Positions 1 through 12,835 of a DNA stretch of 64,000 bases are shown one piece after another (the stretch's first letter is position 1; each line of letters begins with the position of its first letter). Source of the DNA: Phycomyces nitens (lineage: Eukaryota > Mucoromycota > Mucoromycetes > Mucorales > Phycomycetaceae). Made by a program: the position numbers and the translations under genes. Location of the stretch: contig JAHRBC010000008.1 in NCBI GenBank assembly GCA_022702545.1, positions 1,860,001-1,924,000 of the forward strand, in the 5' to 3' direction. The notes under the pieces are model-generated. The model searched no databases. It was not told the origin of the DNA and saw nothing but the letters and a program-made list of their open reading frames with translations.

Positions 1-1321
1 TCAAGGTACAGCAGGGTACTTATTTAGCCAGTATTACAAACCAGAGTTCTTATCAAAACACTAATATATGTTAAAGTCAAGGATCGAATATACAAATCTA
101 CATGTCTGGTCCACTACTGATTTAAAACTAGACGCGTTTGGTGTCTTGCAGAAGTGGCTCTGTACAGACTTCTTTAAAGTCAAGGAACCATCGATTGTCA
201 TTTTTCACACGGCCAGAATGATTTGTGCCAAAGGTAACACAGTGAAATAAAAATGGTTTGACTGCCGTCTTTGTAAGCCAGCAGAGATATCCAAAGCGTC
301 ATCGAATGATGTACTGTTTGCTTTGTTGAGCGGTATTTCCGTCACTCTCAAAAAACAAAACTCCAAGGCTTGCATCTAAAGCATTGTTTTCCAGGAACTC
401 GCACCGGAAAAATTGGCTCGGATACTCAGCAGCTGAAAATGCACAGATGGGCATTATAGGCCATTGGTGCTTGGAGCATTAAGATTAGCAGGCCATATTT
501 GATTCACAGAATATTTTGGATTCTGGCCTAGAGACCAAGTTCTTGTGCCTATAGACGGGGTTTTTGAGTACGAGAGAAACCTTGGAGGTTCTTTTTTTGG
601 TAAAAATCAGGGTTATACAGCTGGGATATAAGCCGATACTAGCCTGGATCCACAAACATAGATGCATGCTTTTTGGCTTAAAGGCTGTCCTTTGGTTGTT
701 GTTTTATGAACACTGTTGGAGTCTTGTATATGCTTCTAAACCACCATCGTTTGGGTATCGAGGGCCGAGGTAGCCATAGAATATAAATATCCGAAAATAC
801 AAATGGTGATAGTCTATTGAATAAAAAGTATTCTATATGTCCAAAGGCCTTAAATTTTTTAGCTTTAATGACATTTGATCATGCTAGAATACAATTGCCC
901 TTTAATATTTTGACTGCCCGAATACAGAAACCTGTTTTCTTGGTAGACAGGATGATGCCTATGAATACACACTTGCAGACTATACAACGGCTATTGGAGT
1001 CTAGTATGAATATTACAGAAGGAGTAGCTTATTGATTAACAAGGCCAGTATATTCTGATTGCCATGGTTATCTAAAAATAGTCCAGTGTTTTGGTCCAAA
1101 TACAGGTTGCATGTAGGGTTCCTTACGTATTCCCTTTTAAAAGGCTCTCTCTCTTTTTTTTTTGAAACGATTGGTCGTACTCGGGGGCACGGATTGCATG
1201 TGACCATTATCGAATCCAACTCCCGCGTAAAGCCTTATAAAATGCCACATCGCGTAACTTGTAGACGTTATTGCCAAACATCCTCTTTCTTCCTTGACCA
1301 TCAAACAAAAATCTCGCTATA
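1..1321. other. Left-edge region with no gene recognised
   Basis: About 1.3 kb without a supportable gene. The short open frames here are under 90 codons, overlap on both strands and show no motif or codon pattern I recognise. The last ~100 bases form the promoter and leader of the Pbi2-like gene. Confidence 0.5.
1235..1242 (+). promoter_or_regulatory. Probable TATA box of the Pbi2-like gene
   Basis: TTATAAAA lies about 80 bases before the ATG at 1322 and is followed by a pyrimidine-rich leader with CAAACAAAAATC just before the start. Position and sequence suit a core promoter; no experimental support. Confidence 0.4.
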
Positions 1322-1622
1322 ATGTCTTGTAAGCACACACCCTCATCATGTAACCAAGGAAACCGACTAATACTTCTTTATAGCATCCTACATCGTTACT
1401 TTCAAGAAGGACACCCCTCAAGAGGTCATTGACCAGGAGATTGAAAAGGTCAAGGCTACCGGAGCAGAAATCAAGCACGTCTACAACTCCTCCATCAAGG
1501 GCTTCTCTGTCAGCGTTCCCGATAGCCTGGTCAGCAGCCTTTCATTTGATAACGAGCATGTCAACTTTGTCGAGGCTGATGGTGAGGTCTCCACCCAGGG
1601 CCAGTCTTTATTGAAGGCCTAA
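1322..1622 (+). CDS. PBI2: Protease B inhibitor-like protein (inhibitor I9 / Pbi2 family)
   Basis: Small protein of about 81 residues in two exons: 1322-1328 and 1384-1622, with a 55 nt GT-AG intron that splits the third codon. The mature sequence starts MSSSYIVTFKKDTPQEVIDQ, with further motifs GAEIKHVYNSSIKGFS and VNFVEADGEV. This is the propeptide-inhibitor I9 fold seen in yeast Pbi2, a cytosolic inhibitor of vacuolar subtilisin-like protease B that also helps vacuole fusion. There is no signal peptide and no protease domain, so it is a free inhibitor and not the propeptide of a subtilase. Family length (about 75-80 residues) fits. A TATA-like box sits about 80 bases upstream. The family assignment is firm; the vacuolar role is inferred from yeast. 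Confidence 0.87.
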
Positions 1623-1926
1623 AGTCTGAAGAATATTATACCCATTTATTCTTGCTTTTAATCCACAGCTTGGATTGTAATAAACCTCCATATTTTTTTG
1701 CCATTTAAAACATAATTGAAGAGTAGTAAAAGCCCAAAGTGACTTTTCTTTTTTCTTTCTTTCTTTTTTTGGGAGGCCAAAGTCACACCATTGACTGACA
1801 GAAAAAAAAAAAAGAAAAGGAGGGAGGGGGGGGGGGGGAATGCGAACCTTTATATATTATTATTATTATTATTATTTATTTTTTTTAAATAATAATAATA
1901 CTACTAGATTCCATTGTTCTTTAATT
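1623..1926. other. Intergenic region with homopolymer runs
   Basis: The spacer holds a 13-base G run at 1826-1838, an adjoining A-rich tract and a TAT/ATT microsatellite at about 1855-1885, directly before the exonuclease start. No gene is seen. The G run is a likely site for sequencing-length errors. Confidence 0.5.
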
Positions 1927-4706
1927 ATGCTACGTACATCAAAATGCCTTAGGGCTCTTTTAAACAAAAGTCTCCAACGACCGATCCGACTACCAACACC
2001 AACACCAGCACCAGCCCATCAGCAATGGATCCACATGTTAAGATCAACCAATCAACAACCGAATCCATTAATGCCAGATCCCCAGTTCAACATCATCCCT
2101 GAATCTTTACCAAAAATACTTGACACACAGATCAACCTGGGTGATTATGTAGAGGTGTTTAGGTAATCCATTCATTCCAATTGACATTAGCTCACATTTG
2201 ATCCAGTAATCACCAGTACAGCGGCCTCGTTGTCGGACGCAAAAAGATGGCCGGAAGACTCCAAAGGCTGTCAGTCTTGCTGAGAAACGGCAAAATCGTT
2301 GAGCTTCGTAGTGACGAAGTTGCATTCACAATCCCCGGCTTCTCAGAGACTTCGGATGTCCTTCCGCACATTAGAAAACCAGTTACAATTGACCCAACCG
2401 CTGACTATCTAGAGGAAGTCCTACCGCCTGATTACGCCCGTGCAATCACCGGATATCAACGGACAATTAGACAGTTAAAGGCCATGTCCCACAGACATCT
2501 GGACAATATGTATCGTCACCTTATCCAAGGCGTTCCAGCCGGAGAAGAGCGGACGGTTTCGTTGGAGGACATGGCCCGATTTGCCTTTTCGACCCAGAAT
2601 CCCACGCATGTCCAGCTGCACGCAACCTTTCTCCACATCGTCTCTGACAATGTACACTTTGTTCCAACCCCTCAGGTACGCTATTCTGGCCAATGGATCC
2701 TTCGTGCCCAAGACAAAGCAGACCACATTGGACAGTTGATTGGCTGGATTAGAATGCGAAACGAAGCTTATACTGGATTCCTCGAGCGCACAAAGGCACT
2801 GATCTCATTTGTGCATCAAAATGCCAACACGGACGGAACCTTGCCGACAGATGCCCTCAAGGAGGCCTTGGTGTATTCCAAAGCATTCACTGAAACTGAC
2901 AAGATGTTTATAAACTTTGTGGCGGATTGGATAAAGTCCCCCAAGATCATTCTTGCCTCTCCACACGAGGTGTTTGTCCCCACAATCCTAAAGTCACTCA
3001 AATGCTACGATACAATTCTAGTCGATCGCTCACTGGCCATCACGTTTCTCAAGGACGTTGGCATGTTGAAGCCTTGGGACAATGTAAGCCTCTTGGGAAA
3101 CACTGGGCTGATGGAGGATTATGCCTGGTCAGAAAAGGCCAGCCAGACCAAACAAAAGATGGCTCAGTATACGGATGCCTTTCTTAATAACCGTGCCGAT
3201 GACATGAGTGCAATGGGTTTCGCGGTAACAGACAGCTGTGATTCCATCAGACATGATTTTGGCAACCTCCCAGTCTACACCATTGATGATCCATCTGCAA
3301 AGGAAATTGACGATGGAATATCCATTGAGCATGTTGGGGACAAGACATGGCTGCATGTCCATATTGCCGACCCTACTGCATACATAGCACCACACACCGA
3401 GATTGCTCAACTTGTCAAGGACCGTGTCCAGACCCTCTATCTTCCCGAACAGCATTTCCCAATGCTTCCCGAAGAATTGTCATCAAAGAAGTTCAGTTTG
3501 GGAATATCAGCACACTCTGCACCTAACCGGAACGGAGCTCAGTACGCAATGTCTTTTAGTACAAGACTCGATTCTAATGGAGATTTGGTCGATTGGAAGG
3601 TTCGACCAAGTGTGGTAAAGAATGTGGTCAAGCTCCACTACGACACCGTCGATGTGCTTCTCAATCCTCTCTCCAACATACCCGCCGACCCTCTTATCGA
3701 CCTCACAAAGAAGTTTAGCACCTCTGACCTCTATAAAGTTCAACAACAAGCCGGCCAAGACGTCAATTCTGTCCCAGAGTCTGCAAAGCAAGATATCATT
3801 GACCTTTTCCACCTCACCAACAAGCACGCCAGTCTACGCAAGCGCAATGGGTCTCTTGTGTTTAATAAACCTAGCCCCCAGATCTCCCTCAATCCTTCTC
3901 CCCTTGATATTCCCAGCATACGCTTTGAAAACTCGGAATATGGCACCCAACTGCCTGATATCCAACTCTCTCTTGATCGCTCCAGCCTGTCTCCCGCACG
4001 CCAGCTTGTGGCAGAGGCAATGATCATGGGTGGCCGGACAGTTAGTCAATATGGCCGCACCCACAACATATCCTTGCCTTACCGTACCCAGCAGTGGGAC
4101 CCTAACCAGAGCGAGTCAGATCTGGCAATCAGAAACGAGCTTGTCGAGGACTCAAAGGTTGGAATCGTCCCAATGAGAACCCTGATCAATGCAATGGGTA
4201 TCATGCCTCCTTCTACCATTACAACAACAGCTGGTCTGCCTCATGTTGGCATGGGTATATTGGATGGCTATTGTCGTGCCACATCGCCCTTGCGTCGTTA
4301 TCTGGATATGGTTGTCCATTGGCAGCTCAAGTCTCATGCACTAGGAGAATCCCAGGCACCGTTTAGTCTCAGTGGACTGGATCTAATGCTGCCATCGATC
4401 GAGATGAAGGAGAAGCAAATGGCACTTTTGCAGCAGAGAAGCATACAGACCTGGGTGATTGAGTTGCTCAAGCGACTGGAATCCGAGGGTTCAAGGACAT
4501 GGAATTACATGGTTCAGCTTGGCAACATGACCGTGTTTTCTGATCTCGGCAGTGTGATGGAAGTTGCCAATGGAACTGTGATGGAGCTTGGTATCCAAGG
4601 ACGTTTGGTGAAGCTCGATAGAACATTGCAGCCAGGTGAAATGGTAAAGGTGAAGATTGACAGCATGGATTCAAGACTCGGCAGAGTGAACTTTACACTT
4701 GTTTAA
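1927..4706 (+). CDS. DSS1: Mitochondrial RNB-family 3'-5' exoribonuclease (Dss1/Cyt-4-like)
   Basis: Predicted 911-residue protein in two exons: 1927-2162 and 2207-4706. The 44 nt intron uses the acceptor at 2206, because it keeps frame (GDYVEVFS-NHQYSGLVVG); the AG at 2216 would break it. The N-terminus (MLRTSKCLRALLNKSLQR) is Arg/Lys/Leu-rich without acidic residues, like a mitochondrial presequence. The RNB catalytic signature is clear: YTIDDPSAKEIDDGISIEH with the metal-binding aspartates, then LHVHIADPTAYI and later GYCRATSPLRRYLDM. A short S1-like end follows. Length and order match fungal mitochondrial RNase II proteins (yeast Dss1 of the mitochondrial degradosome with Suv3; Neurospora Cyt-4). 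It is expected to degrade and trim mitochondrial RNA. Cytosolic Dis3/Rrp44 is excluded because no PIN domain is seen. Confidence 0.88.
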
Positions 4707-4832
4707 TTAATTTATTTTTAAGAGAGAGAAAAAGAATAATAGATGTATATTATAGATAGATAGATAAATAAATAGATGGATAGATGGGTAGAGATGGTAA
4801 TATAAACAATAAAGCAAATAGATTTGTACATT

Positions 4833-5922
4833 TTATACGAGAGGAATCCAGTCCACAGGAGTCTTTAGGACTTGCTCCAACCGTGCTTCCACAGAGTCTT
4901 TCTTGGGCTCATGCATATATTCCCATCTTACTGTCAATGGCAAGGTCATCAGAATAGACTCTACTCTAGCACATGGGGTATGGAGTCCAAAGCGAGTGCC
5001 TCTATCCCAGATCAAGTTGAATTCGACATAACGACCTCTTCTGATCTGCTGCCATCTCACTTGCTCTTCACCATAGGTAATGTCCTTGCGCTTTTCTACG
5101 ATTGGGATATAGGCGTTCACAAACGCATTTCCACACTCTTGGACGAATGCAAAGATCTCCTCTACGGGTTTGTCGGCCAGATCATCAAAGAAAATGCCAC
5201 CAATGCCACGTCCCTCTCCACGATGCGCATTCTTAAAGTAAGTGTCGCACCAAGGCTTGAATTTTGGATAGTAAGACAGATCATGCTTGTCACAAGCAGC
5301 CTTGTGGACAGTGTGGAAATGAAGAGCGTCTTCTTCATAGAGATACACTGGTGTAAGGTCGGCACCACCACCAAACCACCAAAGCTTGGTTGTTCCATCA
5401 GGGTTCATGACCTCAAAGTACCGATAGTTCATGTGCACGGTTGGACAGTGAGGATTCTTACCGTGGATCACCAACGAGATTCCGGTGACAAAGTAAGGAA
5501 AGGGACCTTGGCCTTCTAATGTCTTGCCTCGATCTTGACGCATCTGCTGGATGGCGGTCTGGGAGAGCTCACTATAGACTACCGACACAGCCACGCCGGC
5601 CTTTTCGATAACATTGCCGTCCTGGAGAACACAAGTGATGCCTTCTCCACCGTGTTCTGCTCTCTGCCAGCTCGTCCGTTCAAATTTACCACCATCAACC
5701 TTTTCCATGGCCTCGACAATAGTGTTTTGGAGCTTCTTGACAAAGGCCTCATGTCTCAGTCGGATTGGATCCTTGGATGTCAGGGGGACTTGAGATGCTC
5801 TCTAACAAAGATATTAACATTAATATTGCTTTTGATCCAAGACTTTGTAGATGTTTGGTGTAGCCTATTACCCGCAATGTGTCCTGGCGAGAGATAGAGG
5901 CAATGCAAGTATTGGAGACCAT
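4833..5922 (-). CDS. HEM13: Oxygen-dependent coproporphyrinogen III oxidase
   Basis: 339-residue enzyme in two exons (5872-5922 and 4833-5801, minus strand) with a 70 nt GT-AG intron. It converts coproporphyrinogen III to protoporphyrinogen IX by oxidative decarboxylation in heme synthesis. Recognisable family motifs are HCPTVHMNYRYFE, WWFGGGADLTPVY, GRGIGGIFFDDL, RRGRYVEFNLIWDRGTRFGL and the C-terminal VDWIPLV. Length matches eukaryotic and proteobacterial HemF enzymes. The first exon (MVSNTCIASISRQDTLR) is basic but short, so location is uncertain: the yeast enzyme is cytosolic and the animal one sits in the intermembrane space. It ends about 130 bases from the stop of the convergent exonuclease gene. 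Confidence 0.95.
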
Positions 5923-6979
5923 CTTGTGTTAAAGAAGTTTATATAAAGACTGGCCGTCGTATATATATATTATGATAAAAAATTTAAAAAAAAGAAGGTT
6001 TTGGTGGTTTATATACCAATCCACACACACAGCTATTGTGGCGTGACATAAATTAGGTCTCCGAAAAGCCACAAAAAAGAAAAGCAAGAGTTGTTGTTAA
6101 GTAAGTGGGTTTTTGTTGATACTAGGATACATACAGCCAAACCACTTTGTATATTCTGTACATATTCATTATAGTACCTAGGGTATTGCGCTCAAGTGCT
6201 TGCCAACAATTGACAATTGATTCTTTTTGTGATAATCGAAATCATTATTTCTGGATTTAAGCTTCATCTCCGCAATAAATGATTAAGGCAGATCATGGTC
6301 AGGCCATTCATTATATATTCTTGAAAAAAAAACCAGTGGCTAGGATTCATATATTACAATAATATTCAGTCAGGACCAGCTCCCATGTACCAATTAGCCA
6401 ATATACCAAACATCTAATAAAAAAACATGTATTTTCAATAATAGAAAGAGAGAGAAAAGGGTGTAGCTATGGCAACGAAAGAAATATGCGTGGTGGTGTA
6501 CAAGATCAATTACAGTTGGTCAAAGATCTGATAGACAAAAATGAAACCAACTCGTGAGTGTTTTGAGTACAATTTTGCATTATATATCACACAATAGGCA
6601 TATTTGGTGATAATTAGAGTATAACTAATCTAGAAAAGTAACGGACATGTATATACCATTTATCCAATAGTCTATAAAGATGCTTGAAATAATACTCGAA
6701 TTGAAGCTATTTAATGCCAATGAATATACTAATTGATTCATAACATATAAGTATGCCTTTTAACTTTATCAATACACTGAAATACGCAAGTGTTAGACGC
6801 CCAAAAAATATCTGTATCAAACGTATTCCATTATTTTCATGTATTATTCTTCAAGATAATATTTTTTCCAATTATTAACCCTAAATCTTGCACACTTGTA
6901 AACTAGTCTTGTTTCTTTATAAAAAATAGATGACTGTCATTTAGATTATCGAATTGCTGCAAAACTACCAATGCTTTCA
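5923..6979. other. AT-rich intergenic region upstream of HEM13
   Basis: About 1.05 kb of AT-rich DNA between the HEM13 start and the RINT1 stop, both on the minus strand. No gene, RNA or repeat is recognised. Confidence 0.5.
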
Positions 6980-9900
6980 TTAGTTCCAATTGTGGAGCAT
7001 ATCGTTTCTTCGGCGAAGAACGTCTCGCATTTGTCCGCGGCTCAAAACCTCGATTCCAAGTTTCTTTAATTCTTCCTGTAGCTCGGACTGCTGTTTTTGG
7101 TCTGCCAGGTATTTCATAAGGAGGTTGTAGGACAGATTAAAGGATGTTTGGCTAGCAGGAGTGTCCTTTTCTTCAAATGTTACTGTAAGTAACTTTATAG
7201 CCTCTTTCAACCTATAACATTCATTTCAATAACAACAACAATGGTTAACAATCTTGAAGCCTCGAAATGATTATTTTACCGTTTGGTGTAGTTTTCGGGT
7301 TTATTGACCCATTTCTTTCCAGTCTTCCAGATACCAAGTGTCATGTCAACCTCGAGCTGGAGTGAGCCATTTCTTGAAAATTGGTTTTGGGTGATTATGT
7401 TTCGCCAATACCAATCTTCGATTTCTTCTGAAATAGAGCGATAGACGCTCAGGTAGTCTGAGAGTGGTAATGTGGTGTATAAGAATTGACAGGAAATCCA
7501 AAGGCTCTGCAAGGGTACATATAGTTCGCTTGAGATTTCTCCTGATAGTTGATCAGAGGATGTCTGCCACCACGTATCCCTACACAATACAAACACATGT
7601 GCATGTCAATATACGTATATACACAAAGCACTTACTTTTTAGCATATTCTCTTGCGTTGGTAGCCCACTCTTTTGCGACAATCTTGACAAATAGCTTTTC
7701 GATTCTCTGAGAGAGAGAATCAAAGGCTTCCAAGGATTCAGCAAAAAAGGAATTGCTAGGAGTTTCCCAATTGCTGGATAGTTTGAGCGCAAACATATTC
7801 TCATGGGCTGGCAGATTATCCATGATTGCCTCTACGGCTTCTATGTTTTGGCTGACTTGGTATTGCATGTCGAGAAAGAACTAGGACAAGACAGATTAGA
7901 CATCTCAAATCTCAAAGACAAAAAAAAAGAAGTAATTACATCGTCTTCGGACCAATCTCGGATACCTTCTGCTAGAGTATGTGCACTTGCCCACCACCTG
8001 TACAAGCGTCTCAGGGCAGATATAGTTCCTCCTGTCTCTGTAGCTGTCATTACACCAGTAACAGAATCCGGAAGTGCGCCAGGAACAGGCACAGATCGAA
8101 TCAAACTAAGGGCTTCAAATGAATCGAGTGCAGAGGATATGCGCTGGTGGTAATAGCCAAGTAAAGTCAATTGGATTTCTACCAGGAATCTAAACTTTTG
8201 TGCAAGAGATGGCACCAGTTTGTAGGCCTCTAAATTCAAATTTCTCATTGTTAACAAACACCATACAGATTGGTATGTCTACTAACCAGTGACACTTTCT
8301 ATCAAGTTCAATATCTTGATCGACGACTTTGTTCCCTTTACGTTTCTTGGGTCTCCTCCTGGTCCTAGGGATTTACCATTCGAATCAACCTCTTCGCTGT
8401 CCACCTCAAACGCTTGGCTGTCTTGAATAATCTCATCATAGCGAGTCTGGGCAACTAGACAGTAAATGCTTATGATGAGCTATTGTTATTCAAATGACAA
8501 TATTTACATTGCTTTTCTGCTGCAAACCAAGCGCCAAACCAGTCTGGATTGTCAAGAATGACACTGGAACTGCTCTTATCCGATGGTCTTGGGGATACAT
8601 AGGCAAATTCATTTTCAAGACTCTTGTCAAACTCGAGCACTTCATGAACAGTATGGCTTAGCCAGCTAGGTTGAGCAAGGATACGAGGAACGGTCTTTTT
8701 CAGTTTTCGAGATACATCTTGTAATAAGCCAAAAATAAAAAAGTCCTTGACAGATATCCTTTCTTGATCAAAGACCCTGTCTACAACAGGTTGAACAGTT
8801 GTTACAAGGAATGGCAGATGAGAAGATATTGTGGTCTTGACATGCGAGAGGTACCATTCTGGCTATTGGATTGCAATCCACATAGAGTCAACAGATCCAA
8901 TCTTTATATTTTACACACCAAGCAACGCTTTATTACCTTGTCTAATCGGTTGGTGGGCTTTGATCCTTCAAAATGAAACTTGAAGCGAAGAGAGAGGTCT
9001 TGAAGCATGATAGCTATTGGAGTAGGCAATTCTGTCTTGTGCTCGCTAGAAATACTAGCCTTTTCATTTTCTGCCCTATAGGGTTGCATACCAATGATCA
9101 ATACTTGGCCTCGTGTAGATTAACAAATGGGCTACTTGCGATTTATGCAACAAGAGAAGATTGTAAAACGCCTTTTCAAAGACCTGTAGCTTTTCTCGAA
9201 GCTCTAAACCATAGGGAGGTTTAATGGGTGCTGGCCACTTCAAGGCACACAGAGAGTCCTTAAAGTTTCTATATAACAAAAAAAGAGAGCAATCAATATT
9301 TGTATAAAGATTGGCTTGCTTACTTTGCCAAAACATTGTTCAACTCTTTCCATAATCTATCCTGATAGATTTCGAGCTGGTGGATCAGGTTTACACCATA
9401 GTCATCCTGGCGAGTTATCTGGCTCGCTACATGAGCCCTTAGCTTTATGAGCTGTCTAAAAGGCACAATTGCAGCCTCTGGGTCATTTTCAACCAGCTTT
9501 AGTGCCCTTGTGCTATAATTTATTAAAGAAAAATTGATGAATTGTAAAATATATTATATATATATATTAAACTTGCTGTCTTTTCTCTCTCTTTTACCTC
9601 AGCTCTGATGCAACCAATAGTGCCTTTACATAGCTCTTTGCATGCTCTGTAGTTCTCAATTTGCTCTCTAGATCCTTTAGATTCTCGAGCAAAATGTGTT
9701 GCGGAGTGGACTTTTGGTGGTTGTGTTGATCATTATAATCATTCAAATCGTTGGCCGTCGTTTTCAAATCGGTTTCGAGTTTGTGTAAAACGTCTTGCTC
9801 ATTACCAGCCTTTTTGCGTGCGTCAGTCAATATGGTCTGGGTTTCTTTTCTAATGGTATCCAACTTTGCAGATTATGGGGGTCAATAATCCTTGGTTCAA

Positions 9901-10059
9901 CAGAGAAAATCTCTTTTATAATCATTTTACTTTTTGATCGAGTTGTGTTTGTGCTGCCGTTCTCTTTGCCAAGAGAGATTTTAGTTTGGCTAGTTCAAGG
10001 TCCTTGGGACTCTTGATGTGGTCACCAAGAATAAATGGTGTCTGGAGTGAGGAATCCAT
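6980..10059 (-). CDS. RINT1/Tip20 family vesicle-tethering protein
   Basis: Reconstructed as 11 exons (10059-9931, 9863-9598, 9512-9324, 9268-9136, 9059-8937, 8862-8508, 8454-8287, 8229-7940, 7880-7636, 7579-7280, 7211-6980), giving about 809 residues; human RINT1 is of similar size. The diagnostic RINT1/TIP20 motif FHFEGSKPTNRLDKPEWYLS spans the junction of exons 5 and 6. An N-terminal heptad-like coiled coil (residues ~1-130) and an all-helical C-terminal body fit the family. These proteins form the Dsl1/NRZ complex, which tethers Golgi-derived vesicles at the ER; animal RINT1 also binds Rad50. All junctions keep frame. The exon 4/5 boundary is the weak one: the acceptor at 9060 is the only nearby in-frame choice but has a poor pyrimidine tract. 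Confidence 0.88.
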
Positions 10060-10753
10060 CTTGAGGAACGGATTCCAGCGCGTTGTGTTGAAAGGGTTGC
10101 TTTGGGAATCAAAGGTCTCTGATTGGCCGTGACACGGACTTATGCTTCTCTAATTTATATAAATTCATGTATTTTAAATAAATGTTTATACATTATTATT
10201 ATTATTATTATTAAAAGGAAGAATGTCTATAATATAATCCATCTCTAAAGTGTCCAAAGCATAGATCGTTTGGATATCAGGACACTTTGACTGCACAACT
10301 AGATGATTTTATTCAGTGTCCAAGACCTTGCAAAAAAAATATTGTTGATAAAGGAGCTTGATGGTGGGCTGCCTCGAGTAACAAATCATCCTCGCCTAGT
10401 TATCCCAATTGTCCACAAATATACTCTTCCTCGGACATCGAGGACAATAACCCAACCCAATCTTGTCTTTTGCAATAAGTTCTGATATCCACAATTGATC
10501 GGCGCACGAGGATTTAAAGAAAACCAAGTTTTAAAAAACTCTCTTGTCTTTCTTTAGCTTCAAGAGAGGTACGTTGGCTGACAACTCGGCTAACAATCAT
10601 CTTTGACCAACAAGAATATTGATAAATTGGAAAGAGAAAAAAAAGATAAATTTATCCAGGCATTTAAAAATAATATAATATATATACATACATAGATATA
10701 TATATATATATATTTTAACTTTATATATTATTTTTTAAATAATAATAATAATA
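10060..10753. other. Divergent promoter region between RINT1 and NUDCD1
   Basis: About 690 bases shared by two divergently transcribed genes. It holds an ATT microsatellite near 10190-10215 and a long AT run near 10670-10720. No gene is recognised. Confidence 0.5.
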
Positions 10754-12595
10754 ATGATCACCCAAACGTTGACACACGATCAAGATCTAATCAATACTAA
10801 TTTCAATGGCTACAAATTAAAAGCATTTCCTGAAGAAACCAATCTATCACGCGTAAAAATCCCGGGAGATCCTCTCCATGTAACCCATCATCCTAGTCAC
10901 AGTCGCATGGGCTTCCGTGAGCTCCAGGCGCGTGTACGATTCAGTCATTTGGCTGACGGCTACCCAATCGATGCCCAGACAGGATCAGCATTCTATGTCG
11001 ACACTGAATACAATGTAGTGATGGTTGTCCATGACAAGGTAACAATCTATCCTTGGCACAATCTATTGTTCTGTAGTATTCTCAACAACAACAAATATAT
11101 ATATATATGAATGTCCTAGTCAATCCATGAGACTAAATTTCACATTATTGGACAACTCACTCGTCCATTGAATAATGTGCCTAGCTACGTTGAGCCTGAC
11201 ATTACTGTTCCTCTTGATCCTCACTATCCATCCCTAATCGCAATCGGCCAAAACCTTTTGTTGGCTGCCAATGGCGTTGGAGACCTCGAGGTCATTTGTA
11301 TTACTCGTTCGGCAAATGGCATCTTTTCTGGCAATTTTGTTTTGGCTGCTCATTATGAAGGAGAAGGCAACGAAGGCGTGTCCCCAGTCCCCTTTACTCT
11401 CTTGGCTGCCAGACGGGTCGAGGACAGAATTGTGGCCGTGGTCTATAGTCGAGTGGCAGAGATTGCGAGCAAGTTCAATATTGCAATGGTCGAGTTTGAT
11501 GTACCCACTGGAGACTACACATCCCCCCAACACGAGACCCTCAAGGTACTCCATGTCCAGAGAGGCCATGAGGTGCCAGTCTATTGTGCAATCACAAAAG
11601 ATGGCAACCATTGCATCCTTGGCAGTGAATCTAACTATGAGAACATTCACGAAGAGCCAAAGACGATTGATGAGGATATGGATCTAGAGGATAAGCCAGC
11701 CCCCAACTATGAATGGACCCAGGATGGCTCAGATATCACTATCCAGATTAAGCTTGAGCCAAACACGCCAAAGTCTGCAATCACTTGCAATCTGACTCAT
11801 CAGCATCTTAGCCTGGTCGTTCAATCCAATCCCAATGTATCCTATCCCTATAACAAACTCTGGGGCCCAATCAGCGTTGAGGACAGTACATGGACAATCG
11901 ACAGTGCCAATGGGATCCTGAGCATCTTTCTTACAAAGCAAGATGAACATGCCAGATGGCCCCATGTATTTGACACTGACGACCACGTACTCGAGTCTAT
12001 TGAAAAGGAGCATTTGGCAGAAATGACGGCTCGTCTGGCCAAGTTCACCTCCGACACTCCTGAACCCGCTACCCACCCAGCTGCAACCGACATGGATGAA
12101 GAGATTGACGAGGCAGGACAGCCTATCCATTTCATGGTCTACAACCGATATGGCCACTTGGTCCAGGAAATATCGTCTGGAGGCCGTGAGTGGTTAAGTA
12201 ATGGATTTCTGGACCCAGACAACAAGTCTATTTTGCCATCTGTGTGCGTCAAGATGGACGTAGATGGCCTGGTATTTAGACTGGAAGACAAGGAGGATAT
12301 TGTCCAGACAACCCATACGGCCACATTCAATGCATTTGCATTCGTACAGGCATCCAAACGAGACAGCCGGTTCGTACGTCATGACCCACACAACAAGTTT
12401 GCTGTCATTGTCGAGAGCAGTCGGAATGCGTACATTTATCATCGAACAGGCACACACGTCAATACAGAGGCACAGACCTTGATTGATCTCACACAGGGCC
12501 ATGATACCAGTGTTCTGGGTGTCCAACTGATTCTCAAGAATGTCTTGATGGTTCTTACCGAGACTGATGTGATTACGATCCTACTTTCCAACTAA
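10754..12595 (+). CDS. NudC domain-containing protein 1 (NUDCD1-like)
   Basis: 586-residue protein in two exons: 10754-11038 and 11120-12595. The acceptor at 11119 (CCTAG) keeps frame; a second AG at 11131 would remove only SIHE. The central CS/p23-like domain begins YEWTQDGSDITIQIKLEP and continues ITCNLTHQHLSLVV and WTIDSANGILSIFLTKQD, the NudC beta-sandwich. Flanking halves resemble the propeller-like parts of NUDCD1 (human 583 residues). NudC-like proteins act as Hsp90-linked chaperones for beta-propeller clients, and NUDCD1 is tied to COPI subunits in animals. The function here is inferred from the family. Confidence 0.85.
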
Positions 12596-12760
12596 GAAGC
12601 AAATAAAATCCTGTTTGGACGTTTTTTTTTAGACTAGAGAAATAAAACTTGTCTTGGATCTTTACGCAGCAGTGATTTCATATCTCTGTCCATTTCTCCG
12701 AGGCTAACATTGAAATTACGCTGCTTTATTTTATTTTATTTTATTCTATTCTTATTTGTC

Positions 12761-12767
12761 TATAAAG
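12761..12767 (+). promoter_or_regulatory. Probable TATA box of the transketolase gene
   Basis: TATAAAG lies 75 bases before the ATG at 12836. It is followed by a CT-rich stretch and an A-rich leader (CAAACAAAAATATAAA), the arrangement seen at strongly expressed fungal housekeeping genes. Confidence 0.45.
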
Positions 12768-12835
12768 CCCACACGATCCCTTTTTTAATATCCTTGTTTC
12801 TTACACTCAAACAAAAATATAAATATATATATAAA

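Noticed and set aside
2207..2216. Alternative acceptor at 2216 in the RNB gene
   Set aside because: It shifts the frame relative to the YSGLVVGRKK segment; the acceptor at 2206 keeps it.
4872..5519. 215-codon plus-strand frame opposite HEM13
   Set aside because: It is a shadow frame; the minus strand encodes an unmistakable coproporphyrinogen oxidase.
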